Below, piece after piece: positions 43,898-54,472 of a stretch of DNA of 64,000 nt. Where the stretch lies: the NCBI GenBank assembly GCA_007570785.1, contig ML664161.1:44726418-44790417 (forward strand), given 5' to 3'. The first letter of the stretch is position 1. Each line of letters starts with the position of its first letter. The notes beneath the pieces were generated by a model that was given only the letters and a program-made list of their open reading frames with translations, did no database searches and had not been told where the DNA came from. Origin of the DNA: Antilocapra americana. Its lineage: Eukaryota; Chordata; Mammalia; Artiodactyla; Antilocapridae. The position numbers and the translations under genes were made by a program.

Positions 43898-44789
43898 TCT
43901 CAAGTTCCACATTAATGTTTGTGAACCAACACTGTCAAAAAACCTATAACATATATCAGTCTGTTTGGAGGCACTAATAAGGTTTGGGGAAATGTATCAA
44001 TATTACAGGAAGGAGTTTTGGAATTTAGAATAGGACTGATCTTCTTCATTGTAGATTCAACATTGCTGGACTCAGCTGAACTTAAAATTCCATTAAAAGT
44101 TGTTAGTTCACAGGCATTAGAAAATAACAACAAAAGAAATCTAAGGCTCCCTAGAGCTGAGTGTGGCCACTCTCTCCCCCATTTCTTTTGTGGTCTTCTA
44201 CTTCCTTCCACTCACCACCCCAGCCCCAGACTACTGTCTGGCTATGTTCTTACTTTTAACTAAGAAAAATAAACTTGTGGGCTATGCCGCCTAAATTCTT
44301 GCCCTTCTGATAAGGCAGTGAGCAGTAATGTTCACAAAAATGTGGAAAATGGATCTGTTCCAATAACTGATCAGGGACCATTATACTTGTGAACTGCAAA
44401 GGCTCCCAGTGACGGGCCCAGTGAGTGAGGGTGGTAAATTCCCTTGTGTTTCCTTTTGTAAGCTGGGTGAGGGGATATGAAAAAAGAGAGCAAAGATTCT
44501 GTAGGAAGTGATAGGCATAGTATTGTTGTTACTTACCTCCTAACTCAAAGATAAAGAACTTGGGAAACAAGGGCCTTTAGAGCTGAAACTTCTTGAGCAT
44601 TCTCTCTGACCAGTTCCATGAGGATGAGCCTGATCAGCCTGCTAATAAGCAAAATGTGTGTGCCATCTTCAAGTGCCTTTGCATTAGGTCCTGGAACACT
44701 TGCAGCTTCCTTCAAGATTATTAAAGTAGCTGAATTCAGGATTTTTCTTATTCCTTTGCTAGTCTATCTGATGAACTACAGGATCATGA
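43898..44789. other. Unassigned stretch
   Basis: No gene or repeat recognised. A 99-codon minus-strand frame (43912-44211) has no known domain. Confidence 0.45.
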
Positions 44790-44990
44790 AATAAATAGAC
44801 AGCAACCAAGACGTGCAAGTTTCAATCCAGGCTCTGTCGCTGAATGGTCAGGTAAATTTGAACAGGTTACTCAGCTTTTCCAAGTCCCAGTCTCCACACC
44901 AATAAATAGGATTTCAAATTCTATCTGTCTCATAGGATGAATGTGAAGGTTAAACCAGAGCATAAAAGTAAAATTAGTATTGTTAGATAA
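44790..44990 (+). mobile_element. MIR SINE relic
   Basis: 'tttcaatccaggctctgtc', 'aacaggttactcagctttt', 'aagtcccagtctcca' and 'tcataggatgaatgtgaagg' follow the MIR order with strong divergence. Confidence 0.7.
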
Positions 44991-45849
44991 GATCTCACTT
45001 CAGTTTAATACAGAAATTACTTTTTTTGCTTTTAGAAGGACATTTTATTTTGATTATTGACACCAGTTCCTGGTAGTATTGAATAAACTCAGATCTTTCT
45101 TGAGAAGCATATGGTGTCAAAATTCACAATTGCTTCTGAAAATTATAGTACCCTTTTTCTTTATAAGCACTAGTAAAAATACAGGGCTTTTTCCTTAAGG
45201 AATATTGAGACTTATCAAGTAAAACAATCTAAATAATGAATTTAGATTTTTTTTCCTTCTTGCTTTAGTTCTTAGAATTGTGGAGCATTAGTACTAAATG
45301 AAACCTTAAAGAGCATCTTTTCAGGTGTAGCTGCTTTTCTGGTATTTTTAAGCATTCAAAAGTAGAGAATTCCATAAAGAAACTATATCTCTTGTTCTTG
45401 CTACCACCAGATCCATCTGTGTCTTTGTCTTTGTGTGTGTGTGTGTCTCTCATCTCTAATGGTTCTGTTCTCCCTAGATAAAAAAGATATTCTGTCTCCC
45501 TTTTCCTCACCACCCAAACCATTCTTGCACCTAGCATACATGAATGTCTCGATCCTGGACTGTATGCTGATGCCTATTAGCTCAGGTATTGCTGATGGTG
45601 GAGGTGGAGGGTCCGAATTCTAGTCAGCGAAAGAAAGCAAAAGTGGGGCTCCATTTCATTTTGGTCCACTTCTCACCTGCATGCTCATTTATTTTCTTGC
45701 TAATTTGCCTTACAAGCAAGCACCCCTTGCTAGGATAAACATTCATTTTGGTGAGTGACATCACAATATAATCACACAGACTGAAGAGACATTCCTTTTG
45801 ATATCAAGATTTTAGCTTGCCTCTTGTGAAATCATTGCCTTAATGACCT
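44991..45849. other. Unassigned stretch with a short GT run
   Basis: A (GT)8 run sits near 45432-45450. No gene recognised. Confidence 0.45.
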
Positions 45850-46020
45850 CAAGAATGTGATCTGCTAGCTGCAGGCTCTCTTTACCATTCTGAAAAGTCA
45901 GAAGCAGCTCTATGAGGACAGAGAACAGGGCTTTTCCTGCCTTGTTGACTGCCATATCCCTCACATATAGAACAGGGCTAAATACAAGGTAGAAGTCAAT
46001 ATATATTGGTTGAAGTAATG
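45850..46020 (+). mobile_element. L2 3'-end relic
   Basis: 'ctatgaggacagagaacagg', 'tatccctcacatatagaac' and 'gtagaagtcaatatatattgg' match the L2 3' end in order. Confidence 0.6.
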
Positions 46021-46469
46021 AAGTTATTTTCTAAAACTTCTATCCTGTCCTCTGCCCATTAGCAGAAAGAACTTTTAAATTTATTCTGCAATATGTATGC
46101 ATATGTATTCACTTGCACATAAACACACAGTTTGAATCTTTTTTGCAGGGTTTATTTCCAGAGGTTCTTAAAGCCAGTCTGCTTTTGGTTCCAAAAGGGA
46201 TGCAGAGCAGTACATCAGTTGCTTTATGGTGGAAGGTAGGCTTATCCAAGGAAACAACTGGGAAAGTAAATCTTAAGGAGATATGCAGTCAATTCAAGTA
46301 TGCTATCACTCTTAAGCGGCTTGGCAGAGAGGGCGAATCAGGGTACAGACTCATAGGGATAGAGTGACTTGGAGATCAAATAAGAAAGAATATTTCAAGT
46401 ATAGTGTGGGAGAGTTATTTTGGAGTAATCCTCAGATCCCAGGCAGGTAGGGACCATGGATTTTATAGG
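46021..46469. other. Unassigned stretch
   Basis: No feature recognised. The 84-codon frame at 46113-46367 has no known domain. Confidence 0.4.
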
Positions 46470-46575
46470 GTAACTATGACCTCAGTAAGGACAGAGAGTA
46501 AAGACAATAACCTGGTGTAGTCAGGTTATTATTGTGTTTACCCTCTCTCTGTCCGTACTAGGGTTATGAGCTGCT
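46470..46575. repeat. Long imperfect inverted repeat (hairpin)
   Basis: The left arm (to about 46514, ending 'gacaataacctg') pairs with the right arm (from about 46522, starting 'caggttattattgtg') around the loop 'gtgtagt'. Paired blocks are CAGGTTATT, TTTAC, TCTCTGTCC and TACT, separated by a 3-base and a 4-base bulge in the right arm and a few mismatches; weaker pairing continues outward. No known repeat family was recognised. Confidence 0.8.
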
Positions 46576-47411
46576 CTGAAGCTTTAAAGCCAAAAGTAAG
46601 TTAGCATGAGTGGGTGCCCAGATGTCTCCTGACCCTGGAAGATATCATCAGCCTACCTATCTGCTTTCCATTCCCCACTCTTTATTGCCATCTGAAACTC
46701 TATTTAGTTTATAATGACATTATGCACAGCTTTGGATGGGAAACCATTAATTTGGTCTAAGATAAATATGACCATCCTTTTCCCCTTTACTCAGCCTTTC
46801 CATACAGATCAGCAGGAACTTAGTAAGTTAACTAGGCATATTCTTAAAAATAAACATTAGTTTTTCTGACACACACAAATAGTTGTTATGGTTCTTCCCT
46901 CTTCTTCCTGTCTTGCGCATAGGGCATAAGAAATGGATCTGCACAAGGCTACCTTGGGTGTCCGAGAGACAATCAAGAGAAATCAGGTTCATCAGTCTTT
47001 ACTTCGTAAACACTTAATGAACACTAACAAGGGTCTGTCTCAGGATCTTTTATTGAGTAGGAATTGTTCTCTTTTTAAAGTTCACTCTACAGGTCATTTA
47101 CTTGTATATTCCTAGATTTATTTCACATAATTCTCTGCAAATGATATTTCTAAACTTTCTTCCCAGCTGATATCCAGCTAGGTATAGTCCATTGGCAGCA
47201 TTAGCAAGAGATTAGAGAATGAGAGGAAAGGAGAAGCCAGGAAATTTCTCCTCCTTTTCCTCTGCTTTAAGCAGTATCTCCAGCACTGGGTATGTCTCCT
47301 CCACATCTCATTTCCTGCTGACAATTCCTCTTCCATGGTCCCATCTTCCATTAAGAAGCCATCTTACAAACCCAGCTCCAGGAGGCAATTACTCCTATGC
47401 CCCAGTGAGCA
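46576..47411. other. Unassigned stretch
   Basis: No gene recognised. A weak L2/MIR-like patch may lie at 47000-47060. Confidence 0.4.
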
Positions 47412-47606
47412 TCATCTCTGTCATCTCTTTGCAACCCCATGGACTACAGCTCTCCAGGCTCCTCCATCCATGGGGATTCTCCAGTAAAGAATACTGGAGT
47501 GGGTAGCCTATCCCTTCTCCAGGGGAACTTCCTAATCCAGTAATTGAATCGGGATTTCCTGCATTGCAGGAGGATTCTTTACCAAATAAGCTACCTGGGA
47601 AGCCCA
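47412..47606 (-). mobile_element. Bov-tA SINE
   Basis: On the minus strand: head 'ggcttcccaggtagcttat', a degraded B box, body with 'cccactccagtattc' and 'ggagagctgtagtccatgg'. The 3' end is shortened. Confidence 0.92.
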
Positions 47607-47679
47607 TATTACTACCAATAAGGGCTAATGATGATGGGGCCAATACTGTAGCCAGGGTGCTATGCCATTTCTGTAGATT

Positions 47680-47850
47680 AACTTGTGTAATTTCCACAAC
47701 AGTTCCATTAAGCAGTCATTATTATTATTCCCATTTTACAGATAAGAAGATTAAGGCTTAAAGAAAAACTGAGGTTTAATTTGCCACATTCACATGGCTG
47801 GTAAATATAAAAGCCAGGATTTGAACCCAGGCAGTCTGAATCAAATTTTT
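47680..47850 (-). mobile_element. MIR SINE relic
   Basis: 'attattattcccattttacagataag', 'ccacattcacatggctgg' and 'ggatttgaacccaggcag' are the MIR core and tRNA-like B-box region in reverse. Confidence 0.85.
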
Positions 47851-48029
47851 TATACTATCTAGTACTTCCCCTTAATCCCTCTCTCTAAGTAAGTTTTTTG
47901 ACCATTTTAATGTTAAATTTCTCTTAAAATTTTCTCTTCTTGAAATAGAAGAAATCAGATTCCTTTGTTATAATGTGTGCTTTAGATTTAGTTTTCAAAT
48001 CTGTAAGTCTTTCTAATATTCTTTTCATT

Positions 48030-48155
48030 CATGCATACAAGTATTATCAAACAAATACTAAGTTCCAACTCCTAGACTAGACATTGGGAAATGTCTCCCA
48101 CTAGTGAGTGGGAAAGAAGTTTCCCACCTCATGGACTTGATATTCTACCTTTCTG
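48030..48155 (-). mobile_element. L2 3'-end relic, reverse
   Basis: 'ttcattcatgcatacaagt' and 'tagactagacattggg', then 'ctcatggacttgatattct', follow the reversed L2 3' end. Confidence 0.5.
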
Positions 48156-48167
48156 ATTAGGCATCTG

Positions 48168-48371
48168 CTGCCTGCTAAGTTGCTTCAGTTGTGTCCGACT
48201 CTTTTCAGCCTGCCAGTCTCCTCTGTCCTTGGGATTCTCTAGGCAAGAAAACTGGAGTGAGTTGCCATGTCCTCCTTCAGGGGACCTTTCTGGCCCAGAA
48301 ATTGAACCCTCTTCTCCTGCGTCTCCTATACTGCAGGTGGATTCTTTACCACTGAGACACCAGGGAAGACC
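48168..48371 (-). mobile_element. Bov-tA SINE
   Basis: On the minus strand: head 'tcttccctggtgtctcagtgg', BovA body 'ggcaactcactccag' and a 3' end 'cacaactgaagcaactta'. The B-box region is degraded. Confidence 0.92.
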
Positions 48372-48639
48372 CTCTGAATGCGTATCCTGGTCTTTAGACT
48401 CTGTCCTGGGGACTTTATTTTAGGAGAATATCTGGCCAGAGGATGCTTTGTGCTGAAGTGGGATCCAGCTCTGTGCCTACCACTGCTTCTATATCATTAT
48501 GCTGGGACCATGTCCCACAACCCAAAAGAGATGGGGCTTTGATTATCATGCTGTGACTTCAGGCTGGTAGGATCAGATTGTTATTCAGGATTTAGCAAAG
48601 GCTCAGCAGTAAAGAATTCACCTTAATGAAGGAGCTGCA
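48372..48639. other. Short spacer ending in a SINE-head scrap
   Basis: Positions 48598-48640 ('ggctcagcagtaaagaattcacc' in outline) resemble the first 40 bp of a Bov-tA head. The rest is unassigned. Confidence 0.4.
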
Positions 48640-49200
48640 GTGGGCCAGCACTAGCTCCAGGACACTCTGTGCTCTGACTCTACCTACCAGCTGGCTGACA
48701 TCAGCCTCAGGATCCCCTGGACTCCAGCCCAAACTCTACCTCCCAAATGGTACACACAAGCTCCAAGACACCTTGGGCGCCTCAGTCAGCTGCCCTGGAA
48801 TCTGGCCCCATTCATTAGTGGGCTGACACCAGCTTTGGGACACCCCAGAACCCATAGCCAGCCAATAAGAACAGGGCTGGGCTAACCCACCAACATGCTG
48901 ACACTAGGTCTGGGACCTCTGGCCCCAACCAGCCACCAGCAGGTCAGCACTAGCCCCAGGACCCCCCCAGGGATCCACAATCAGCCACATCTTGAACAAG
49001 CCCCATTCACCAATGTCTGTCAGCCTCTATAAAAGGCAGGGCTTGGCAGTCAACAGGAGCAAGAGCCAGACACACCTAACAGACTGTCCACAGTCTGTAG
49101 TAGTCTGCAACAACAGAAGGACCCCCATAACCCAGATAGGGAGCACCCCTAGAGCATATAATTCTGGTGACCATAGGGGAGTGTGCTGCTGGGACACATG
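48640..49200 (+). promoter_or_regulatory. L1 5' UTR with degenerate tandem units and TATA-like box
   Basis: GC-richer sequence made of degenerate 50-75 bp units around 'ctgacaccagctttgggac' (unit starts near 48641, 48692, 48748, 48820, 48894 and 48941). A TATA-like word tataaaagg lies at 49028-49036, followed by the L1 landmarks 'cttggcagtcaacagg', 'agccagacacaccta' and 'accataggggagtgtgctgc'. In L1 this region holds the internal promoter. Present-day activity is unknown. Confidence 0.7.
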
Positions 49201-49366
49201 GTAGGCCTTCTACATAAGGCCACTTATCTGAGATTGGAAAATGCAGCCAACCTACCCAATACATACAAATAAAAATGACAAACTAGATAGAATGAGGTGA
49301 CAGAAGAATATGTTCCAAATGAAGAAATAAGATAAAACAATAGAAGAAGAAGAAGAAGTAAATGAG

Positions 49367-50438
49367 GTGAAAATTAGTAAAGTCAATGGTGAAGTAAATG
49401 GGAAGCCTTGTAGGTGTGTCTGGATCCTGTTCCTGTTGGTCGCCAGGCCCTGCCTTGTATGGACGTCCCAAATCTGTACCAGTATTTGCACCAGTAATGA
49501 AATTAAATCAATTATTAAGAAAATAACTGCACCTATCCTTCTTAAACTATTCCACAAAATTACAGAGGAAGGAATGTTTCTGAACTCAGTCTACAGGGCT
49601 AACATTACCCTAACACCAAAACCAGACAAAGATATCACAAAAAAAGAATATTGCAGCCTAATATCCTTGATTAATATAGATGAAAAAATCCTCAACAAAA
49701 TATTTTTCAAACTGAATTTAGCAAGACATTAAAAAGATCACACACCATTATCAAGTGGGATTTATCCTGGGGATGCAAGGATAGTTCAATATCCACAAAT
49801 TATTTTGTGATACACTGCATTAACAAACTGAAGAATAAAAATCATATGATTATCCCAACAGGTGTAGAAAAACCTTTGACAAAATTCAATATCTGTTTAT
49901 GACAAAAATTATTAACAAAATGGGTTAAGGGAACATACCTCAACATAATAAATGCCATATACGAGAAGTCCAAAGATAAGATTATACTCCACAGTGAAAT
50001 ATTTAAAGCATTAGAAACAAGATAAGGATGCCTACTCTTGCCAATTTTATTCAGCAAAGCATTAGAAGTTCTAGCGATAGAAATCAGATTAAAAAAAATT
50101 AAAGGAATACAAATTGGAAAAGAAAAAGTAAAATTGTTACTATCTGTGGATAATATAATATTTTACATAGAAAGTCCTGAAGATGCCCTCCCCAAACTCC
50201 TAGAATTTATCAATAAATTCAGTGAAGTTTCAGGGTCAAAATCAATATACAGAAATCTGTTGTGTTTCTACAGTAACAAGAAACTATCATAGAGAAAAAT
50301 ACCTAAGAATAAATCTAACTAAAGTGGAAAAAGACATATACTTGTAAAACTGTATGTTACTGATGAAATAAATTGAAGATGGCACAAATAGATGAAATAT
50401 AAACCATCTTCATAAATGGAGAATTAATATCATTGAAA
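49367..50438 (+). pseudogene. L1 ORF2p reverse-transcriptase remnant
   Basis: Fingers/palm of L1 RT: 'FHKITEEGMFLNS', 'ITLTPKPDKD' and 'LINIDEKILNKI' in the 121-codon frame ending 49732. After stops, 'LPILFSKALEVLA' and 'FYIESPEDALPKLLEFINKFSEVSG' in the frame 50038-50292. The catalytic FADD box reads SVDN, so the metal-binding aspartates are lost. The element was dead before or soon after the BovB insertion. Confidence 0.85.
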
Positions 50439-51281
50439 TGACCATACAACTATGGCTAATAGAGATTTGCCAAGAAAACGTACTGGTCATAGTAAATACC
50501 CTCTTCCAACAACAGAAGAGAAGACTCTACACATGGACATCACCAGATGGTCAACACCAAAATCAGACTGATTATATTCTTTGCAGCCAAAGATGGAGAA
50601 GCTCTATACAGTCAGCAAAAACAAGTCTGGGAACTGACTGTGGCCCAGATCATGAACTCCTTATTGCCAAATTCAGACTTAAATTGAAGAAAGTAGGGAA
50701 AACCACTAGACCATTCAGGTATGTCCTAAATCAAATCCCTAACAATTATACAGAGGAAGTGAGAAATAGATTTAAGGGACTAGATCTGGTAGACAGAGTG
50801 CCTGATGAACTATGGACGGAGGTTCGTGACATTGTATAGGAGACAGGGATCAAGACCGTCCCCAAGAAAAAGAAATGCAAAAAAGCAAAATGGTTGTCTA
50901 AGGAGGCCTTACAAATAGCTGTGAAAAGGAGAGAAGTGAAAAGCAAAGGAGAAAAGAAAAGATATTCCCATTTGAATGCAGAATTCCAAAAAAATAGCAA
51001 GAAGAGATAAGAAAGCCTTCCTCAGTGATCAGTGCAAAGAAATACAGGAAAACAATAGAATGGGAAAGATTAGAGATCTCTTCAAGAAAATTAGGGATAC
51101 CAAGGGAACATTTCATGCAAAGATGGGCTCAATAAAGAACAGAAATGGTAGGGACCTAACAGAAGCAGAAGATATTAAGAAGAGGTGGCAAGAATACACA
51201 GAAGAACTGTACAAAAAAGATCTTCATGACCCAGATAATCACGATGGTGTGATCAGTCACCTAGAGCCAGACATCCTGTAA
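50438..51281 (+). pseudogene. BovB endonuclease end and RT N-terminal region (broken)
   Basis: The 133-codon frame 50438-50839 includes the end of the endonuclease ('TSPDGQHQNQTDYILCSQRW'), where the catalytic SDH triad reads PDH in 'GTDCGPDHELL'. A stop at 50837-50839 (DIV then stop) and a frame change near 50990 follow. The 101-codon frame 50976-51281 continues the pre-RT linker up to 'HLEPDIL', then stops. It would need both domains in one frame to work. Confidence 0.92.
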
Positions 51282-51539
51282 TGCAAAGTCAAGTGGGCCT
51301 TAGGTAGCATCACCATGAGCAAAGTTAGTGGAGGTGATGGAATTCCAGCTGAGCTATTTCAAATCCTAAAAGATGATGCTGTGAAAGTACTGCACTCAAT
51401 ATGCCAGCAAATTTAGAAAACTGAGTAGTGGCCACAGGAATGGAAAAGTTCAGTTTTCATTCCAATCCCAAAGAAAGGCAGTGCCAAAGAATGCTCAAAC
51501 TACTGCACAACTGCACTCATCCCACACGCTAGTAAAGTA

Positions 51540-52604
51540 ATGCTCAAAATTCTCCAAGCCAGGCTTCAGCAATACATGCACTGTGAACTTCCAGATGTTC
51601 AAGCTGGTTTTAGAAAAGGCAGAGGAACCAGAGATCAAATTGCCGATATCCGATGGAGCATCGAAAAAGCAAGAGAATTCCAGAAAAACATTTGCTTTAT
51701 TGACTATGCCAAAGTTTTTGACTGTGTGGATCACAATAAACTGTGGAAAATTCTGAAAGAGATGGGAATACCAGACCACCTGACCTGCCTCTTGAGAAAC
51801 CTGTATGCAGCTCAGGAAGCAACAATTAGAACTGTACATGGAACAACAGACTGGTTCCAAATAGGAAAAGGAGTATTTCAAGGCTGTGTATTGTCACCTT
51901 GCTTATTTAACTTATATGCAGAGTACATCATGAGAAACACTGGGCTGGATGAAGCACAAGGTGGAATCAAGATTGCCAGGAGAAATATCGATAACCTCAG
52001 ATATGCAGATGACACCACCCTTATGGCAGTAAGTGAAGAAGAACTAAAGAGCCTCTTGATGAAAGTGAAAGAGGAGAGTGAAAAAGTTGGCTTAAAGCTC
52101 ATCATTCAGAAAACTAAGATCATGACATCTGGTCCCATTACCTCAAGGCAAATAGATGGGGAAACAATAGAAACAGTGACAGCCTTTATTTTTTTTTTTT
52201 TCAAACAAAGTGATTTTTTTTTTATTATTGTTTTTGCCATACATTGTCATGATATCACCATGGGTTTACATATGCTTCCCCTCCGGGTCCCCCCTCCCTC
52301 CTCCCTCCCCCCCCGGGAAATCTCGCTGCACCAGTCCCGAGCATCAATCCTGGGCTGGCGATTGATTAGACACATGACAATTAACATGCTTCAATGCCCT
52401 TCTCCCATATCATCCCACCCTTACCCTCATCCACCCATTTTTTTGGAATCCAAAATCACTGCAGATGGTGACTGCAGTCATGACGTTAAAAGACGCTTAC
52501 TCCTTGGAAGGAAGGTTATGACCAACCTAGACAGCATATTAAAAAGCAGATACATTACATTGCCAACAAAGGTCCATCTAGTCAAACTATGGTTTTCCCA
52601 GTAG
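51540..52604 (+). pseudogene. Chimeric 354-codon frame: BovB RT palm with an antisense L1 insert
   Basis: The longest open frame in the window. Residues 1-218 are BovB reverse transcriptase with motif A (FIDYAKVFDCVDH, about residue 58), motif B (QGCVLSPCLFNLYAEYI, about 117) and the catalytic YADDTT (about 161) all present. An invariant-looking R before motif B is F. About residues 219-301 are antisense translation of an L1 3' UTR, after which the BovB sequence resumes in frame ('SKITADGDC') until a frameshift ends it at 52604. The N-terminal part of RT is cut off by stops at 51280 and 51415-51425. A relic, not a host gene. Confidence 0.88.
52188..52446 (-). mobile_element. L1 3'-tail inserted in BovB
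   Basis: On the minus strand: the L1 3' UTR with 'gagggtaagggtgggatg', 'caatcgccagcccagg', the purine/G tract (complement at 52289-52314), and an A tail (T run at 52190-52201). Only the last 250 bp of L1 are present. The target was the T-rich 'gcctttattttt' of BovB, so the exact duplication (about 'attttttt') cannot be fixed. Confidence 0.92.
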
Positions 52605-52671
52605 TCATGTATGGATTTGAGAGTTGGACTATAAAGAAAGCTGAGCACTGAAGAATTGATGCTTTTGAACT

Positions 52672-53024
52672 ATGGTGGTGGAGAAGACTCTTGAGAGTCC
52701 CTTGAACCACAAGAAGATCCACCCAGTCTATCCTAAAGAGATCAGTCCTGAATGTTCATTGGAAGGACTGATGTTGAAGCTGAAACTCCGATACTTTGGC
52801 CACCTGATGCAAAGAACTGACTCATTTGAAAAGACCCTGATCCTGGGAAAGATTGAAAGCTGGAGGAGAAGGGGATGACAGAAGATGAGATGGTTGGATG
52901 GCATCACCGACTCAATGGACACGAGTTTGGATAAACTCTGGGAGTTGGTGATGGGCAGGGAGGCCTGGCGTACTGCAGTCCATGGGATCACAAAGTCAGA
53001 CACAACTGAGCAACTGAACTAAAC
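52672..53024 (+). mobile_element. BovB ORF C-terminus and 3' end (part of the nested copy)
   Basis: The last part of the BovB copy. The 68-codon frame 52672-52878 retains '[20 protein letters not shown]' and '[10 protein letters not shown]'. The frameshift near 52590 and a stop near 52650 separate it from the RT. Confidence 0.92.
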
Positions 53025-53512
53025 TGACCATACAACCCAAAGTGATCCCACATCAGATGAAATCTATATCAAAATGCTGAAGGCATTTTTCACTGAAGTA
53101 GAGCAAATGATTCTAAAATTTGTATGGAAACACAGAAACCCTGAATAGCCGCGACAGTCTTGAGAGACAAGAACAAACCTGAGGGTATCACATTCCCTTA
53201 TTTCAAATTATTCCACGATGCTATAGTAGTCAAAATAATATGGTACTGGCACAGAAGCAGACACACAAGTCAATGAAACAGAGTAGACTGTCCAGAAATG
53301 AACCCACACTTATATGAGCAATTAATCTATGACAAAAGTGGCAAAAATATACATCAGAAAAGATACAGAATTTTTAATAAATGTTCTTGGAAAACTTGGA
53401 CAGCTTCATGTATAAGAATCAAACTAAACTGCTTTTTCACACCATAGACACAAAGAAATTGAAATTGATTAACGACTCAAAGGAATTGGAAATCATAAAA
53501 CTTCCAGAAGAG

Positions 53513-53634
53513 GACTTCCCTGGAGGTTCAGTGGTTAAGACCTCTTATTTTCACTACAGGGGGCACCAGTTTGATCCCTGGTTGGAGAACTAAGATCTTG
53601 TACACTGCAGGGCACAGCCAAAAAAAAAGAAACC
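53513..53634 (+). mobile_element. Short CHR-type SINE inside L1
   Basis: Head 'gacttccctggaggttcagtgg', B-box-like 'gtttgatccctggt', a shortened body 'ggagaactaagatcttg' and an A tail. Flanks 'acttccagaag' and 'acttctgaaag' (9 of 11 identical) may be the target-site duplication. Confidence 0.85.
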
Positions 53635-54371
53635 CACTTCTGAAAGAAAACATAGGCAGTATGCTCTTTGGCATCAACCTTAGTAAAAAAAAAATTTTGA
53701 TATGTCTCCTCAGGCAAGGGAATTAAAAGCAAAAATAAGCAAATACATCAAACTAAAAAGTTTTGCACAGGAAAGTAAGCTATGAACAAAAAGAAAAGTT
53801 CGCCTACTGAATATGTGAAGATATTTTCAAACAATGTATCTGGGAAGGGGTTAATATCCAAAATATACAAAGAATTCATACAACACAACATCACAAAAAC
53901 AAACAACCCAATTTAAAAATGGCCAGAGGACACGAGAAGACATTTCTCTAAAGATGACACACAGATGGCTAATAAGAACGTGAAAAGATACTCAATATCA
54001 CATCACAGATCATCAGGGAAATGCAAAGCAAAACCACAATGAGATACTGCCTCACACCTATCAGAATGTCTATCATCAAAAAGACAACAAATAGCATGTT
54101 GTCAAAGATGTGGAGAAGAGGGAACACTTGTGCAGTGTTGGTGGGAATGTAAATTGATATAGCCAATAGGGAAAACACTATGGAGATTCCCCAAATAATT
54201 AAAAATATAGCTACCATAAGAGTCTGCAATTTTAACCTGAGAATTTATCTGGAAAAAACAAAAATATTAATTCAAAAATGTATATGCACCACTATGTTCA
54301 CTGCCGCAGCATTGACAATAGCCAAAGCACAGAAGCAGCCTAAGTGCCCATCAACAGATGAATGAATGAAG

Positions 54372-54472
54372 ATGTGTGTGGTATATGTGTGTGTGTGTAT
54401 ACATACATACAGATTTGTGTGGTATATATATACATATGGTGTATACACCACACATATATATACATACATACA
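54372..54472. repeat. TG/TA microsatellite with palindromic centre, inside L1
   Basis: Alternating TG and TA runs replace the L1 'tggtacatatatacaatgg' context. A perfect 14-bp palindrome, tggtgtatacacca, lies at 54437-54450, with complementary TA/TG arms on both sides. Confidence 0.93.

Larger units (their letters stand above)
50439..53036 (+). mobile_element. 2.6 kb BovB with 12-bp TSD inside L1
   Basis: A 5'-truncated BovB (50451-53024) starts late in the endonuclease domain ('CQENVLVIVNTLFQQ') and runs to the 3' end 'caactgaactaaac'. The repeat tgaccatacaac occurs at 50439-50450 and 53025-53036 and is single-copy in the L1 it entered, so the L1 reading resumes cleanly at 53037. Confidence 0.96.

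Noticed and set aside
51540..52604. An active or domesticated reverse-transcriptase gene
   Set aside because: RT motifs are intact, but the N-terminal RT region has several stops, and the open frame runs through an L1 3' UTR insertion and ends by frameshift. It is a transposon relic.
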